From Clostridia bacterium (GTDB lineage Bacteria > Bacillota > Clostridia > Christensenellales > UBA1242): DNA of 6,029 nt. The stretch covers positions 1 through 6,029 of the forward strand of contig JAFYKU010000023.1 of NCBI GenBank assembly GCA_017537405.1. The letters are read 5' to 3'. The translations under genes were made by a program, and so were the position numbers. The notes below the pieces were generated by a model. That model was given only the letters and a program-made list of their open reading frames with translations. It ran no database searches and was not told where the DNA came from. Within the stretch, counting starts at the first letter, position 1. The number at the start of each line of letters is the position of its first letter. Below are positions 1 to 5,562 of this stretch, piece by piece.

Positions 1-428
1 ATGTCGTCCATATGGTGTGCCAATGCAATCTTGTTGCAACCGCGTTCTTGGGCGGCAGCGTATAAGTTACCGCGGCGCATGCGAGCGCAAAGATAACATG
101 GGGTACCGCCGGCTTGTGTGACCACTTCGAAGATTGGCGCTTGAAAAAATTCTAATGGGATGCCTAAATCATTCGCTGTTTGTTCAATAGTTGCTCGGTC
201 TTGGTTTGTATAACCAGGGTCCATGCAGAGAAAAATGACATCAAAGTTTTGGTGTTTGGCTAAACGACTTTGACGACATAGTTCCTGCATACAGAGTGCT
301 AATGCAAAGCTGTCCTTGCCGCCGGAAACACAAACAGCAATCTTGTCACCTTCTTCAATCAGGTGATACTGGTCAACTGCGCGAATAAACGCCGGCCATA
401 AATGTTTATTCTTAGAAATAGATTTCAT
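1..428 (-). CDS. ttcA: TtcA-family tRNA 2-thiocytidine synthase (PP-loop ATPase), 3' end outside window
   Basis: Probable tRNA-thiolating enzyme: it adenylates C32 of certain tRNAs and replaces oxygen with sulfur using an Fe-S cluster, in the cytoplasm. The 142 visible residues carry the PP-loop SGGKDS (35-40) for ATP binding, then CYLC (C111, C114) followed by ARMRRGNLYAAA, which matches the CxxC Fe-S ligands and RxRRGxLY stretch of TtcA. HHMDD (138-142) follows, where TtcA has GHHRDD. The third cluster cysteine and the C-terminal half lie beyond the left edge. The ATG at 428 gives the short N-terminal helix before the PP-loop that is usual in the family. It overlaps the 3' end of the upstream dehydratase-like gene by 17 bp and has no Shine-Dalgarno, so translation is probably coupled to that gene. 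A related PP-loop thiolase such as a TtuA-like protein is possible, but the RRGxLY context favours TtcA. Confidence 0.88.
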   Translation of the reverse strand, partial: MKSISKNKHLWPAFIRAVDQYHLIEEGDKIAVCVSGGKDSFALALCMQELCRQSRLAKHQNFDVIFLCMDPGYTNQDRATIEQTANDLGIPLEFFQAPIFEVVTQAGGTPCYLCARMRRGNLYAAAQERGCNKIALAHHMDD

Positions 429-1686
429 GTTTTTTTGCAATGTTTCGTTTAGCACGAACTTTCATGTCACGACTGTTAACATTAATATTGATGCGACCTT
501 TGGTAACATCGATTTCGATAGTGTCACCATTTTGAATGTTGGCAAAATCTTGGTTCGCATAAGCGTCAGGTGTAATATGCGCAATAGTTAAAACAGGGGT
601 AGCGCAACAGAAACCATCGGTCATTAAAGCAATTGCATCGTTTTTTTGCATTGCTTGAATCGTGTGTGCTACAATTGATACATCTGTACCTGTGCAATTT
701 TGTAAAACAATAATACCATTATCAATGGCGTTAGAACATAAAGCTGTCATGGCATCAACCGGTGTATGATAAACCCAAGCTTGACCTTCCATAGTTAATG
801 GGGCAGTACTTGCCGAAACAACATAAGCTTGGTCGGCCAATGTTGTTTTTAAAGCTGGATAATTGCTCAAATCAATTTTTAAATCGACTAAATCAAAAAT
901 TTTACTAAACAAGAATATGCCAGCTACGCTGCCGCCATTGCTTTGGTAAACTTCCAGTTTTTCTTTCATGGTGCGTTTACTTATTAAGCGTTTAGTTGTG
1001 ATGATGTCATCTGCGCGTTGCATAATCGCTGTTGCGGATTGGTTAGCCAAATCAATAATGGTGCCGGAATTTGCCAGAGCTGTGGTTGTACCTGGTAACA
1101 TTAATTCAAAAGCTTCTGCCAGGCGATAAAAATCACCAGTCAAAGTGTCATGACTAGGAGTTCCATGTTGGTGAACATATTGATTAACAACTTGGTCAAC
1201 ATCACCAGCTTTAATTTCACGAGTTGCGATTTTGCCTGCTGCCGCCAAAATGCTAGTGTCATAATTATTTGCGATGCCTGTTGGCATTAAAATCACCGGA
1301 CAATTGGTGTTAGTGCAACCGACCAAAACACCAAGCCCCATAACACAGTTATCAATTATGGCAACAATACCATCTAGCATCTGTGTGCGTACAATACCTG
1401 CTACATTAGAAGCAATAACTTTTACATAATCGCTAGCGTATTTTGCTGTTGCTGGAGCCATGCGCTGCAAACTATTATAATTAGTTAAGTTAAAAGTGAA
1501 TGCTATGCCACCGGCTTGACGAATCCCGCAAATTAAATTTTGCATGATTGCAGGATTACTGTTGTGCGTGCAATCCAAAATTCCAATGACAGTTGCATTT
1601 GTGTTTCCTTGTAAAGATTGTCCGTTAATTACCAAATCCGTTTGTTTTAAGAGGCGTGTGCCTTTGTCAAAAGTTTTTAAATTCAT
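412..1686 (-). CDS. Divergent IlvD/Edd-family dehydratase homologue, probably a pseudoenzyme
   Basis: A 424-residue relative of dihydroxy-acid and sugar-acid dehydratases, which normally have about 550-610 residues. Homology shows in IRQAGGIAFTFN (about 55-66), DGIVAIIDNC (about 105-114), EAFELMLPGTTT (about 191-202), SNGGSVAG (249-256, for GGSTN), GQAWVYHTPVDAM (301-313), ALMTDG (353-358), AHITPDA (369-375) and NGDTIEIDV (386-394). Catalytic features are lost. The DGIxMGHEGM loop is deleted and the metal-binding Glu before IADS is K82. CDK is C114-V115-M116, removing the Mg ligand Asp and the carbamylated Lys. CGxC is HGTPSH without cysteine. VFEGPE is VYHTPV, and the RFSG catalytic Ser is gone (FCC). 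The reading frame is intact, so it is maintained rather than decayed. Function is unknown; dihydroxy-acid dehydration is unlikely. I chose the ATG at 1686 because it lies 7 bp after the peptidase stop; the TTG at 1722 would overlap that gene. Confidence 0.8.
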   Translation of the reverse strand: MNLKTFDKGTRLLKQTDLVINGQSLQGNTNATVIGILDCTHNSNPAIMQNLICGIRQAGGIAFTFNLTNYNSLQRMAPATAKYASDYVKVIASNVAGIVRTQMLDGIVAIIDNCVMGLGVLVGCTNTNCPVILMPTGIANNYDTSILAAAGKIATREIKAGDVDQVVNQYVHQHGTPSHDTLTGDFYRLAEAFELMLPGTTTALANSGTIIDLANQSATAIMQRADDIITTKRLISKRTMKEKLEVYQSNGGSVAGIFLFSKIFDLVDLKIDLSNYPALKTTLADQAYVVSASTAPLTMEGQAWVYHTPVDAMTALCSNAIDNGIIVLQNCTGTDVSIVAHTIQAMQKNDAIALMTDGFCCATPVLTIAHITPDAYANQDFANIQNGDTIEIDVTKGRININVNSRDMKVRAKRNIAKKHEIYF

Positions 1687-1692
1687 TAAATG

Positions 1693-1722
1693 ATTATAGC
1701 ACGGTGTCTTGTCTTCCCGCAA
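1693..1722 (-). promoter_or_regulatory. Possible internal promoter for the dehydratase-like gene
   Basis: On the minus strand, TTGCGG (1722-1717), an 18-bp spacer and a perfect TATAAT (1698-1693). The -10 overlaps the stop codon of the peptidase gene, and the predicted transcript start falls at about 1686, the first base of the dehydratase-like ATG. It could give a leaderless transcript of the last two operon genes. The -35 is weak and part of the match may come from coding constraint. Confidence 0.4.
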
Positions 1723-3184
1723 GATAATTGTTTATAAAATTGACTAAATCATAGCCTAAATTGTCTTCTAGGGTCTGAATTAGGTCGTTTTTTGTTGCAA
1801 AACCAAAACAATTTTTGGCTGCGAATTTAGCTAATGTAGCATTTAAATTTTCATAGCCGATTTTTTCGGTAATAGCATAAAACAACAGCATTCCGCGGGC
1901 GTAAGTGTTAATCACATATTCGGTTGGCATTTTGTAACCAATTAAATCATTGTACATTTCACGAGTGTACTTTACTTGGTATTGATCCATGATGCTTTCA
2001 AACATGCGGATACTTGTTTGGTTATCTGCAGCAATGCTGGCCAAAGTTTTTCCATATTGTGGGTGTGTTTCAAAGAATACGGCTGTGGAATATTCTGCCA
2101 ATCCTTCGTCAATCCATGCTGTTTTGGTTTGGTTATTGCCGACTAAGCCGTACCACCATTGGTGTGCTATTTCGTGAACGATAACCGTTTGATATTGTAA
2201 TTGGTCGGTAATGTCTAAACCGATATATACCAATGCCCCATATTCCATACCACCTTGCAGGAAGTCGGTTTGTACAACTGCTAAATTGTCGTATGGATAA
2301 TCAATGAAGGTATTGGAAAAATAGGCCAAAGCATTACAAGCGGTGTAGAGACTGACATCTGGAATTTCATCATTTAGATAATAGTATGTTACTGTGGTAT
2401 TTCCGACATTGCGCGATAAAGTTTTAAAGTCGCGCGAAAGGACCATGGCAAAGTCGCGTAGCATCTCGCCTTGATAATGATTGGCTGCAACCTTTGAACC
2501 GCTGGCCGCAATATAGTATCCGCTTGGTGCATCAATTGTAACATCAAAATTATATAGCTCATTATAGAATGGGTCGCCGTTGTAACTGTATGGATAAATT
2601 TGCCAACCATTTTCGTAGACGATAGGAATCGCATAGAAATTACCTAAATTGACAGCGTTATCTGTATATCCCAAGCGATGCTTCACATTGGCAAGATGAA
2701 TTGTATATTCCAAGTCAATATTAACTTTTTCACCGGGTTTGATGCCTTGTTTAAAGGGTATGGTAATCACCGTATTATCACTACCACCTAAAAGTATGTG
2801 CGGGGTAGTAACTTTGGCGAATCCCGGATTAAAGCCATTGGGATATGCGCGTTCAATCTCGCTGGGTGCAACTGCGGGGTATTCGGCTTTTTCTTGAAAA
2901 GCATTAGCGTATAAATGAAACTTTACTTCATAGAGTGTTTGACGATTACGATTGATGTACTGTGTTGTTTGATTCACGCCTAGGGTGTGATTATTTTCAT
3001 TATAGTTGCAATCAAGTTTAATTGTTCCGTAGTTTTGCGCCATTGCGTGTAATCCTTGTGGTACATTTTTTTTGCGTTTAAGGATTTGACTTACTCCAAA
3101 AGCGGTGAAGATAATTGCCAAAGTAAAGACTGAGGCAAGTACAATAGCAATAATTTTACGATTTAATTTTTTGTTCATATTCAT
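1694..3184 (-). CDS. Membrane-anchored M1-family zinc aminopeptidase
   Basis: Probable exopeptidase that trims N-terminal residues from peptides on the outer face of the membrane. The 496-residue protein opens with a basic stretch and one hydrophobic segment (about 11-31), which is a signal anchor or uncleaved signal. A beta-rich N-terminal domain follows, then the M1 catalytic core: GGMEY (311-315), the Firmicutes version of the GAMEN exopeptidase motif; HEIAHQWW (zinc ligands H337 and H341, catalytic E338); the third ligand E360 in WIDEGLAEY, exactly 18 residues after H341; and the transition-state tyrosine Y428 in YARG. All catalytic residues are present. It lacks the long C-terminal helical domain of PepN, as many bacterial extracellular M1 enzymes do. 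It is the first gene of the leftward operon and ends 7 bp before the dehydratase-like start. Both ATG 3184 and ATG 3178 are plausible starts; neither has a Shine-Dalgarno. The upstream TTG at 3229 would lie inside the regulatory box. Confidence 0.92.
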   Translation of the reverse strand: MNMNKKLNRKIIAIVLASVFTLAIIFTAFGVSQILKRKKNVPQGLHAMAQNYGTIKLDCNYNENNHTLGVNQTTQYINRNRQTLYEVKFHLYANAFQEKAEYPAVAPSEIERAYPNGFNPGFAKVTTPHILLGGSDNTVITIPFKQGIKPGEKVNIDLEYTIHLANVKHRLGYTDNAVNLGNFYAIPIVYENGWQIYPYSYNGDPFYNELYNFDVTIDAPSGYYIAASGSKVAANHYQGEMLRDFAMVLSRDFKTLSRNVGNTTVTYYYLNDEIPDVSLYTACNALAYFSNTFIDYPYDNLAVVQTDFLQGGMEYGALVYIGLDITDQLQYQTVIVHEIAHQWWYGLVGNNQTKTAWIDEGLAEYSTAVFFETHPQYGKTLASIAADNQTSIRMFESIMDQYQVKYTREMYNDLIGYKMPTEYVINTYARGMLLFYAITEKIGYENLNATLAKFAAKNCFGFATKNDLIQTLEDNLGYDLVNFINNYLAGRQDTVL

Positions 3185-3188
3185 GCAT

Positions 3189-3217
3189 ATTAAAGCGGCG
3201 AATTTAAAAAGACTTTG
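3189..3217 (-). promoter_or_regulatory. Possible promoter of the M1 peptidase operon
   Basis: On the minus strand, a -10-like TTTAAT (3194 to 3189) lies 4 nt before ATG 3184 and 10 nt before ATG 3178. There is no recognisable -35 at the expected position (3217-3212). A weak -35 with a Spo0A-type box just upstream is the usual arrangement of an activator-dependent promoter, but the call rests on one hexamer. Confidence 0.35.
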
Positions 3218-3244
3218 ACATTTCGACAAAATCTGAGTTATACT
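3215..3244 (+). promoter_or_regulatory. Strong sigma-A-type promoter of pyrG
   Basis: A perfect -35 TTGACA (3215-3220), an 18-bp spacer and the -10 TATACT (3239-3244). Counting about 7 nt onward puts the transcript start near 3251, leaving only about 4 nt before the pyrG ATG at 3255. The Spo0A-type box lies inside the spacer, so a bound regulator would block polymerase. Confidence 0.8.
3222..3232 (-). promoter_or_regulatory. Spo0A-type box between pyrG and the M1 operon
   Basis: On the minus strand this reads ATTTTGTCGAA, followed by a further A at 3221. It contains a perfect TGTCGAA Spo0A box with T-rich 5' flank. The identical 11-mer occurs once more in the window, upstream of the spo0A-like gene. 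Here it begins 2 nt after the pyrG -35 hexamer and lies 37 bp upstream of the M1-operon ATG. I infer repression of pyrG and possible activation of the peptidase operon. Confidence 0.7.
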
Positions 3245-3254
3245 GAATTCCGTT

Positions 3255-4886
3255 ATGGCGAAATATATTTTTGTAACGGGCGGTGTTGTTTCTGGTTTGG
3301 GGAAGGGAATAACCGCAGCAAGTTTAGGAAAATTATTAAGATTAAGAGGTTATAAAGTAGCGGTCCAAAAGATCGACCCATATTTGAATATCGACCCAGG
3401 TCAAATGAGTCCATACGAACACGGTGAAGTTTTTGTGACTGACGATGGCGCAGAAACTGACTTGGATATCGGACACTATGAACGCTTTTTAGATATTAAT
3501 TGCAACTATAAATCGGATATTACTTCTGGGCAAATTTATTCCAGTATATTGTCAAAAGAACGCCGCGGAGATTATGCGGGGCATACTGTGCAAATTGTGC
3601 CACATGTAACTAATGAAATTAAAGATTTTATGCGTGCCGTAGGAGAAGGGCAAGATATCGTTATTATTGAGATAGGTGGTACTGTTGGTGATATGGAACA
3701 AGCAGTATTCATTGAGGCAATTCGTCAATTCCGACATGAATTGGGTGCGAACAACAGTGTTTCCGTTCATGTAACATTAATCCCGTACATTGCTTCGAGT
3801 GGTGAAATTAAAACGAAGCCAACTCAAAACAGTGTCAAAGATTTACAACGATTGGGTGTCTTTGCTGATGTCTTGGTTTGTCGTACAACCGCCGATGTAG
3901 ATTTGGCACAAGAGCATCGTGACAAAATTGCGATGTTCTGTGGTTTAACTAATCAAGAAGATGTTATTCACAATCGTGACTGTCGTACTATTTACGAAGT
4001 CCCATTGATGTTTGCAAAACAAAACTTTGATACTATTGTTTTGAAAAAATTAAATTTGAAATTAAACAAATGTAATTTGACGGATTGGGCACGCATTGTT
4101 GAAAAACTATGCGATGACAAATTACCAGAAGCAACTATTGCGATTGTAGGTAAGTATGCAGAAGTCGCTGATGCATATATCAGTGTTACCGAGGCTTTAA
4201 AACATGCAGGTATTGTTAATGATGTGCGTCTTAATGTTAAGTTAGTGCAAGCGGAAAATATTGAACATGATGGCGCGGCAGCTTGGTTAAAAGATGTTCA
4301 TGGAATTATTGTACCAGGCGGTTTCGGTAATCGTGGTGTTGAAGGTAAAATTGCGACAGCTGAATATGCACGCGTTAACCAAATTCCTTTCTTGGGGACT
4401 GGTTTAGGCATGCAAGCTGCAGTAATTGATTTTGCGCGTCATGTTTGTGAACTGAAAGATGCCAATAGTCAGGAGTTTACCCAAAAAACGAAACATCCAG
4501 TTATTCATTTGGGGGAATACCCAAAAAATTTCTTAACCAAGAAAGATGACACGCGCCGTATGGGTTTATATGATTGCCAAATTAAGGCCGGTACTGTTGT
4601 TGCTAAATTATATAAACAAAATACTGTAAAAGAACGCCATCGCCATTGCTATGAATTGAATAATGATTATCGTGACCAAATTGAAAAAGCTGGTTTGGTC
4701 GTTAGTGGTGTAAACCAACAAGCTAACTTGGTTGAAATTGTTGAATTACCACAACATCCATTCTTTGTTGGTTGTCAATTCCACCCAGAATTTATTTCGC
4801 GTCCACAACGCCCACATCCTTTATACCAAGGCTTTATTGCTGCGGTTGTAAATCGTTTACCAAAACAAAGTGAATTTGATTTGTGA
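3255..4886 (+). CDS. pyrG: CTP synthase with a mutated glutaminase nucleophile
   Basis: CTP synthase aminates UTP to CTP with ATP, the last step of pyrimidine nucleotide synthesis. At 543 residues it is full length (E. coli 545). The synthase domain is canonical: YIFVTGGVVSGLGKG (4-18), DPYLNIDPGQMSPYEHGEVFV, GAETDLDIGHYERF, KERRGDY, EIGGTVGD and KTKPTQ. The glutamine amidotransferase domain has the oxyanion strand VPGGFG (353-358), the GTP-contact segment RGVEG (360-364), NSQEF (404-408), RHRH (461-464) and the triad residues H510 and E512 in QFHPEF. The nucleophile elbow, normally GICLGMQ, is GTGLGMQ (381-387), with Gly383 (codon GGT, 4401-4403) in place of the catalytic Cys. GGTMRLG is also changed, to DDTRRMG. 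By analogy with Cys mutants in the family, it should use free ammonia but not glutamine. The start is fixed by the conserved N-terminus. No Shine-Dalgarno is present, and the promoter leaves a leader of only about 4 nt. Confidence 0.97.
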   Translation: MAKYIFVTGGVVSGLGKGITAASLGKLLRLRGYKVAVQKIDPYLNIDPGQMSPYEHGEVFVTDDGAETDLDIGHYERFLDINCNYKSDITSGQIYSSILSKERRGDYAGHTVQIVPHVTNEIKDFMRAVGEGQDIVIIEIGGTVGDMEQAVFIEAIRQFRHELGANNSVSVHVTLIPYIASSGEIKTKPTQNSVKDLQRLGVFADVLVCRTTADVDLAQEHRDKIAMFCGLTNQEDVIHNRDCRTIYEVPLMFAKQNFDTIVLKKLNLKLNKCNLTDWARIVEKLCDDKLPEATIAIVGKYAEVADAYISVTEALKHAGIVNDVRLNVKLVQAENIEHDGAAAWLKDVHGIIVPGGFGNRGVEGKIATAEYARVNQIPFLGTGLGMQAAVIDFARHVCELKDANSQEFTQKTKHPVIHLGEYPKNFLTKKDDTRRMGLYDCQIKAGTVVAKLYKQNTVKERHRHCYELNNDYRDQIEKAGLVVSGVNQQANLVEIVELPQHPFFVGCQFHPEFISRPQRPHPLYQGFIAAVVNRLPKQSEFDL

Positions 4887-5399
4887 TTATTCTTGACAAT
4901 CATCTAACAAAAGTTTATCTGCTAACAGTGCAATGAATTCGCCGTTGGTTGGTTTATCATTGCGTGTGAAAACTTGACTGCCAAAAACATTGTTGATGCA
5001 GTCAATTTTTCCACGATTCCAGCAGACTTCAATAGCGTGACGAATTGCGCGTTCTACCTTGCTTGGTGTCGTGTCGTATTCTTTTGCGACATCAGGGTAA
5101 AGTCGTTTAGTAATTGACGAAATAATGCCCGTGTCTTTTACACACATTTTAATTGCAGTACGCAAGTATTGGTAGCCTTTGATATGTGGTGGTATTCCAA
5201 TCGATACGAAAATTTTCGAGATTTGGCGATCTAGTGATGGTAATTTTTGTTCCTTTGTCGCTTTGAAAAATTCATCAATCATTGTTGACGATTGCAACTC
5301 GTGTGATTGCACCATAGTTAGTAGAACCTTTTGTAAATCTTCTCGCGAAAGAGTAGCAATCGCGGTTTTGACTTGTGTGATTCCATTCATTTCATTCAT
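4887..5399 (-). CDS. Spo0A DNA-binding domain protein without receiver domain
   Basis: Probable transcription factor recognising Spo0A boxes. The 170-residue protein consists of about 55 helical, fairly polar residues followed by a complete Spo0A C-terminal domain (about 56-168). Hallmarks are IGIPPHIKGYQYLR (67-80), SITKRLYPDVAKEY (95-108), the helix-turn-helix with recognition helix SKVERAIRHAIEVCW (113-127) and KPTNGEFIALLADKL (149-163). The helix differs from the B. subtilis version in only a few positions, one being Arg to Lys at K114. Spo0A is normally about 265 residues, with a phosphorylatable receiver domain of about 125 residues; that domain is absent here, not frameshifted nearby. 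It should therefore not answer to the phosphorelay. The ATG at 5399 is preceded by GGGAG 11 nt away; ATG 5417, ATG 5390 and TTG 5444 are alternatives. Its stop abuts the pyrG stop with no spacer. A perfect Spo0A-type box lies upstream, suggesting autoregulation. Confidence 0.9.
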   Translation of the reverse strand: MNEMNGITQVKTAIATLSREDLQKVLLTMVQSHELQSSTMIDEFFKATKEQKLPSLDRQISKIFVSIGIPPHIKGYQYLRTAIKMCVKDTGIISSITKRLYPDVAKEYDTTPSKVERAIRHAIEVCWNRGKIDCINNVFGSQVFTRNDKPTNGEFIALLADKLLLDDCQE

Positions 5400-5410
5400 A
5401 AAAACATAAT

Positions 5411-5415
5411 CTCCC
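5411..5415 (-). promoter_or_regulatory. Candidate Shine-Dalgarno of the spo0A-like gene
   Basis: GGGAG on the minus strand, 11 nt before ATG 5399. The spacing is slightly long, but it is the only Shine-Dalgarno-like site ahead of any start in the window and is the reason for choosing that start. A GGAG at 5424-5421 is only 3 nt from ATG 5417, which is too close. Confidence 0.4.
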
Positions 5416-5444
5416 ATTTTCTCCGTCGATTTTCGGCGGTTCAA
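5416..5444 (-). promoter_or_regulatory. Weak candidate promoter of the spo0A-like gene
   Basis: On the minus strand, TTGAAC (5444-5439), a 17-bp spacer and GAAAAT (5421-5416, four of six matches to TATAAT). The Spo0A-type box would lie about 40-50 bp upstream of the predicted start. No better sigma-A pair is visible in the 5400-5562 gap, so this gene may depend on an activator or another sigma factor. Confidence 0.25.
5423..5439. repeat. Inverted repeat in the spo0A-like leader
   Basis: Arms CCGTCGA (5423-5429) and TCGGCGG (5433-5439) around a TTT loop, with one imperfect pair. It is a GC-rich island in AT-rich surroundings. In the leftward transcript it would form a small hairpin ending beside the first GGAG. 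As DNA, its arms resemble degraded Spo0A boxes (CGTCGAT and TTCGGCG, two mismatches each), so it could be an operator instead. Confidence 0.45.
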
Positions 5445-5449
5445 GTCTC

Positions 5450-5460
5450 ATTTTGTCGAA
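5450..5460 (+). promoter_or_regulatory. Spo0A-type box upstream of the spo0A-like gene
   Basis: ATTTTGTCGAA on the plus strand, identical over 11 bases to the box in front of pyrG. It lies 50 bp upstream of the spo0A-like ATG (5399) and 102 bp upstream of the zinc-ribbon gene. Its place next to a gene encoding a Spo0A DNA-binding domain suggests autoregulation. Relative to the downstream leftward gene it is in the opposite orientation to the pyrG/M1 copy. Confidence 0.7.
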
Positions 5461-5487
5461 TAAGTACGAATAGTGCAACCAAAGTCG

Positions 5488-5504
5488 TTATACATTTTTA
5501 TACA
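5488..5504. repeat. TTATACA direct repeat at 10-bp period
   Basis: TTATACA occurs at 5488-5494 and again at 5498-5504, so the copies start exactly 10 bp apart and lie on the same face of the helix. The repeat is in the middle of the divergent region between the spo0A-like and zinc-ribbon genes. A two-site regulator binding is possible; AT-rich chance is an alternative. Confidence 0.35.
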
Positions 5505-5523
5505 AAATATTAATTAATAGTTG

Positions 5524-5553
5524 TTGACATTTTGTTATTTGGGAATATATATA
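5524..5553 (+). promoter_or_regulatory. Promoter of the zinc-ribbon/acidic-tail gene
   Basis: A perfect -35 TTGACA (5524-5529), then an alternating TATATATAT tract (5546-5554) that supplies a -10 TATATA at either 5546-5551 (16-bp spacer) or 5548-5553 (18-bp spacer). The transcript should start about 2-5 nt before the ATG at 5563. The -35 shares TTGACATTT with the pyrG promoter. Confidence 0.65.
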
Positions 5554-5562
5554 TGTACTATT

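Noticed and set aside
412..1686. Dehydratase-like gene as a decayed pseudogene
   Set aside because: No frameshift or internal stop across 424 codons, and fold motifs persist to the C-terminus, which argues for selection on a changed protein.
1687..1722. TTG start at 1722 for the dehydratase-like gene
   Set aside because: It would overlap the peptidase gene by 29 bp with no ribosome site, and the extra 12 residues match nothing in the family.
1989..2177. Plus-strand 62-codon open frame
   Set aside because: It lies wholly inside the M1 peptidase gene on the other strand, has no ribosome site, and its translation looks like no protein family.
2389..2634. Minus-strand 81-codon open frame
   Set aside because: Alternative frame within the M1 peptidase coding sequence; low-quality composition and no start signal.
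3185..3229. TTG start at 3229 for the M1 peptidase
   Set aside because: It would add 15 residues ahead of the signal anchor and place the start codon inside the Spo0A-type box; the ATG at 3184 or 3178 fits a normal anchor.
3552..3770. Minus-strand 72-codon open frame
   Set aside because: Antisense to the conserved amidoligase domain of pyrG, so explained as a shadow.
4876..4900. Possible terminator between pyrG and the spo0A-like gene
   Set aside because: Only a 5-bp TGATT/AATCA pairing with a long loop and no U-tract; too weak to call.
5179..5409. Plus-strand 76-codon open frame
   Set aside because: Antisense to the spo0A-like gene, with no start signal or recognisable motif.
5509..5518. 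Palindrome ATTAATTAAT
   Set aside because: A perfect 10-bp palindrome, but made only of A and T in an AT-rich gap, so chance explains it well.
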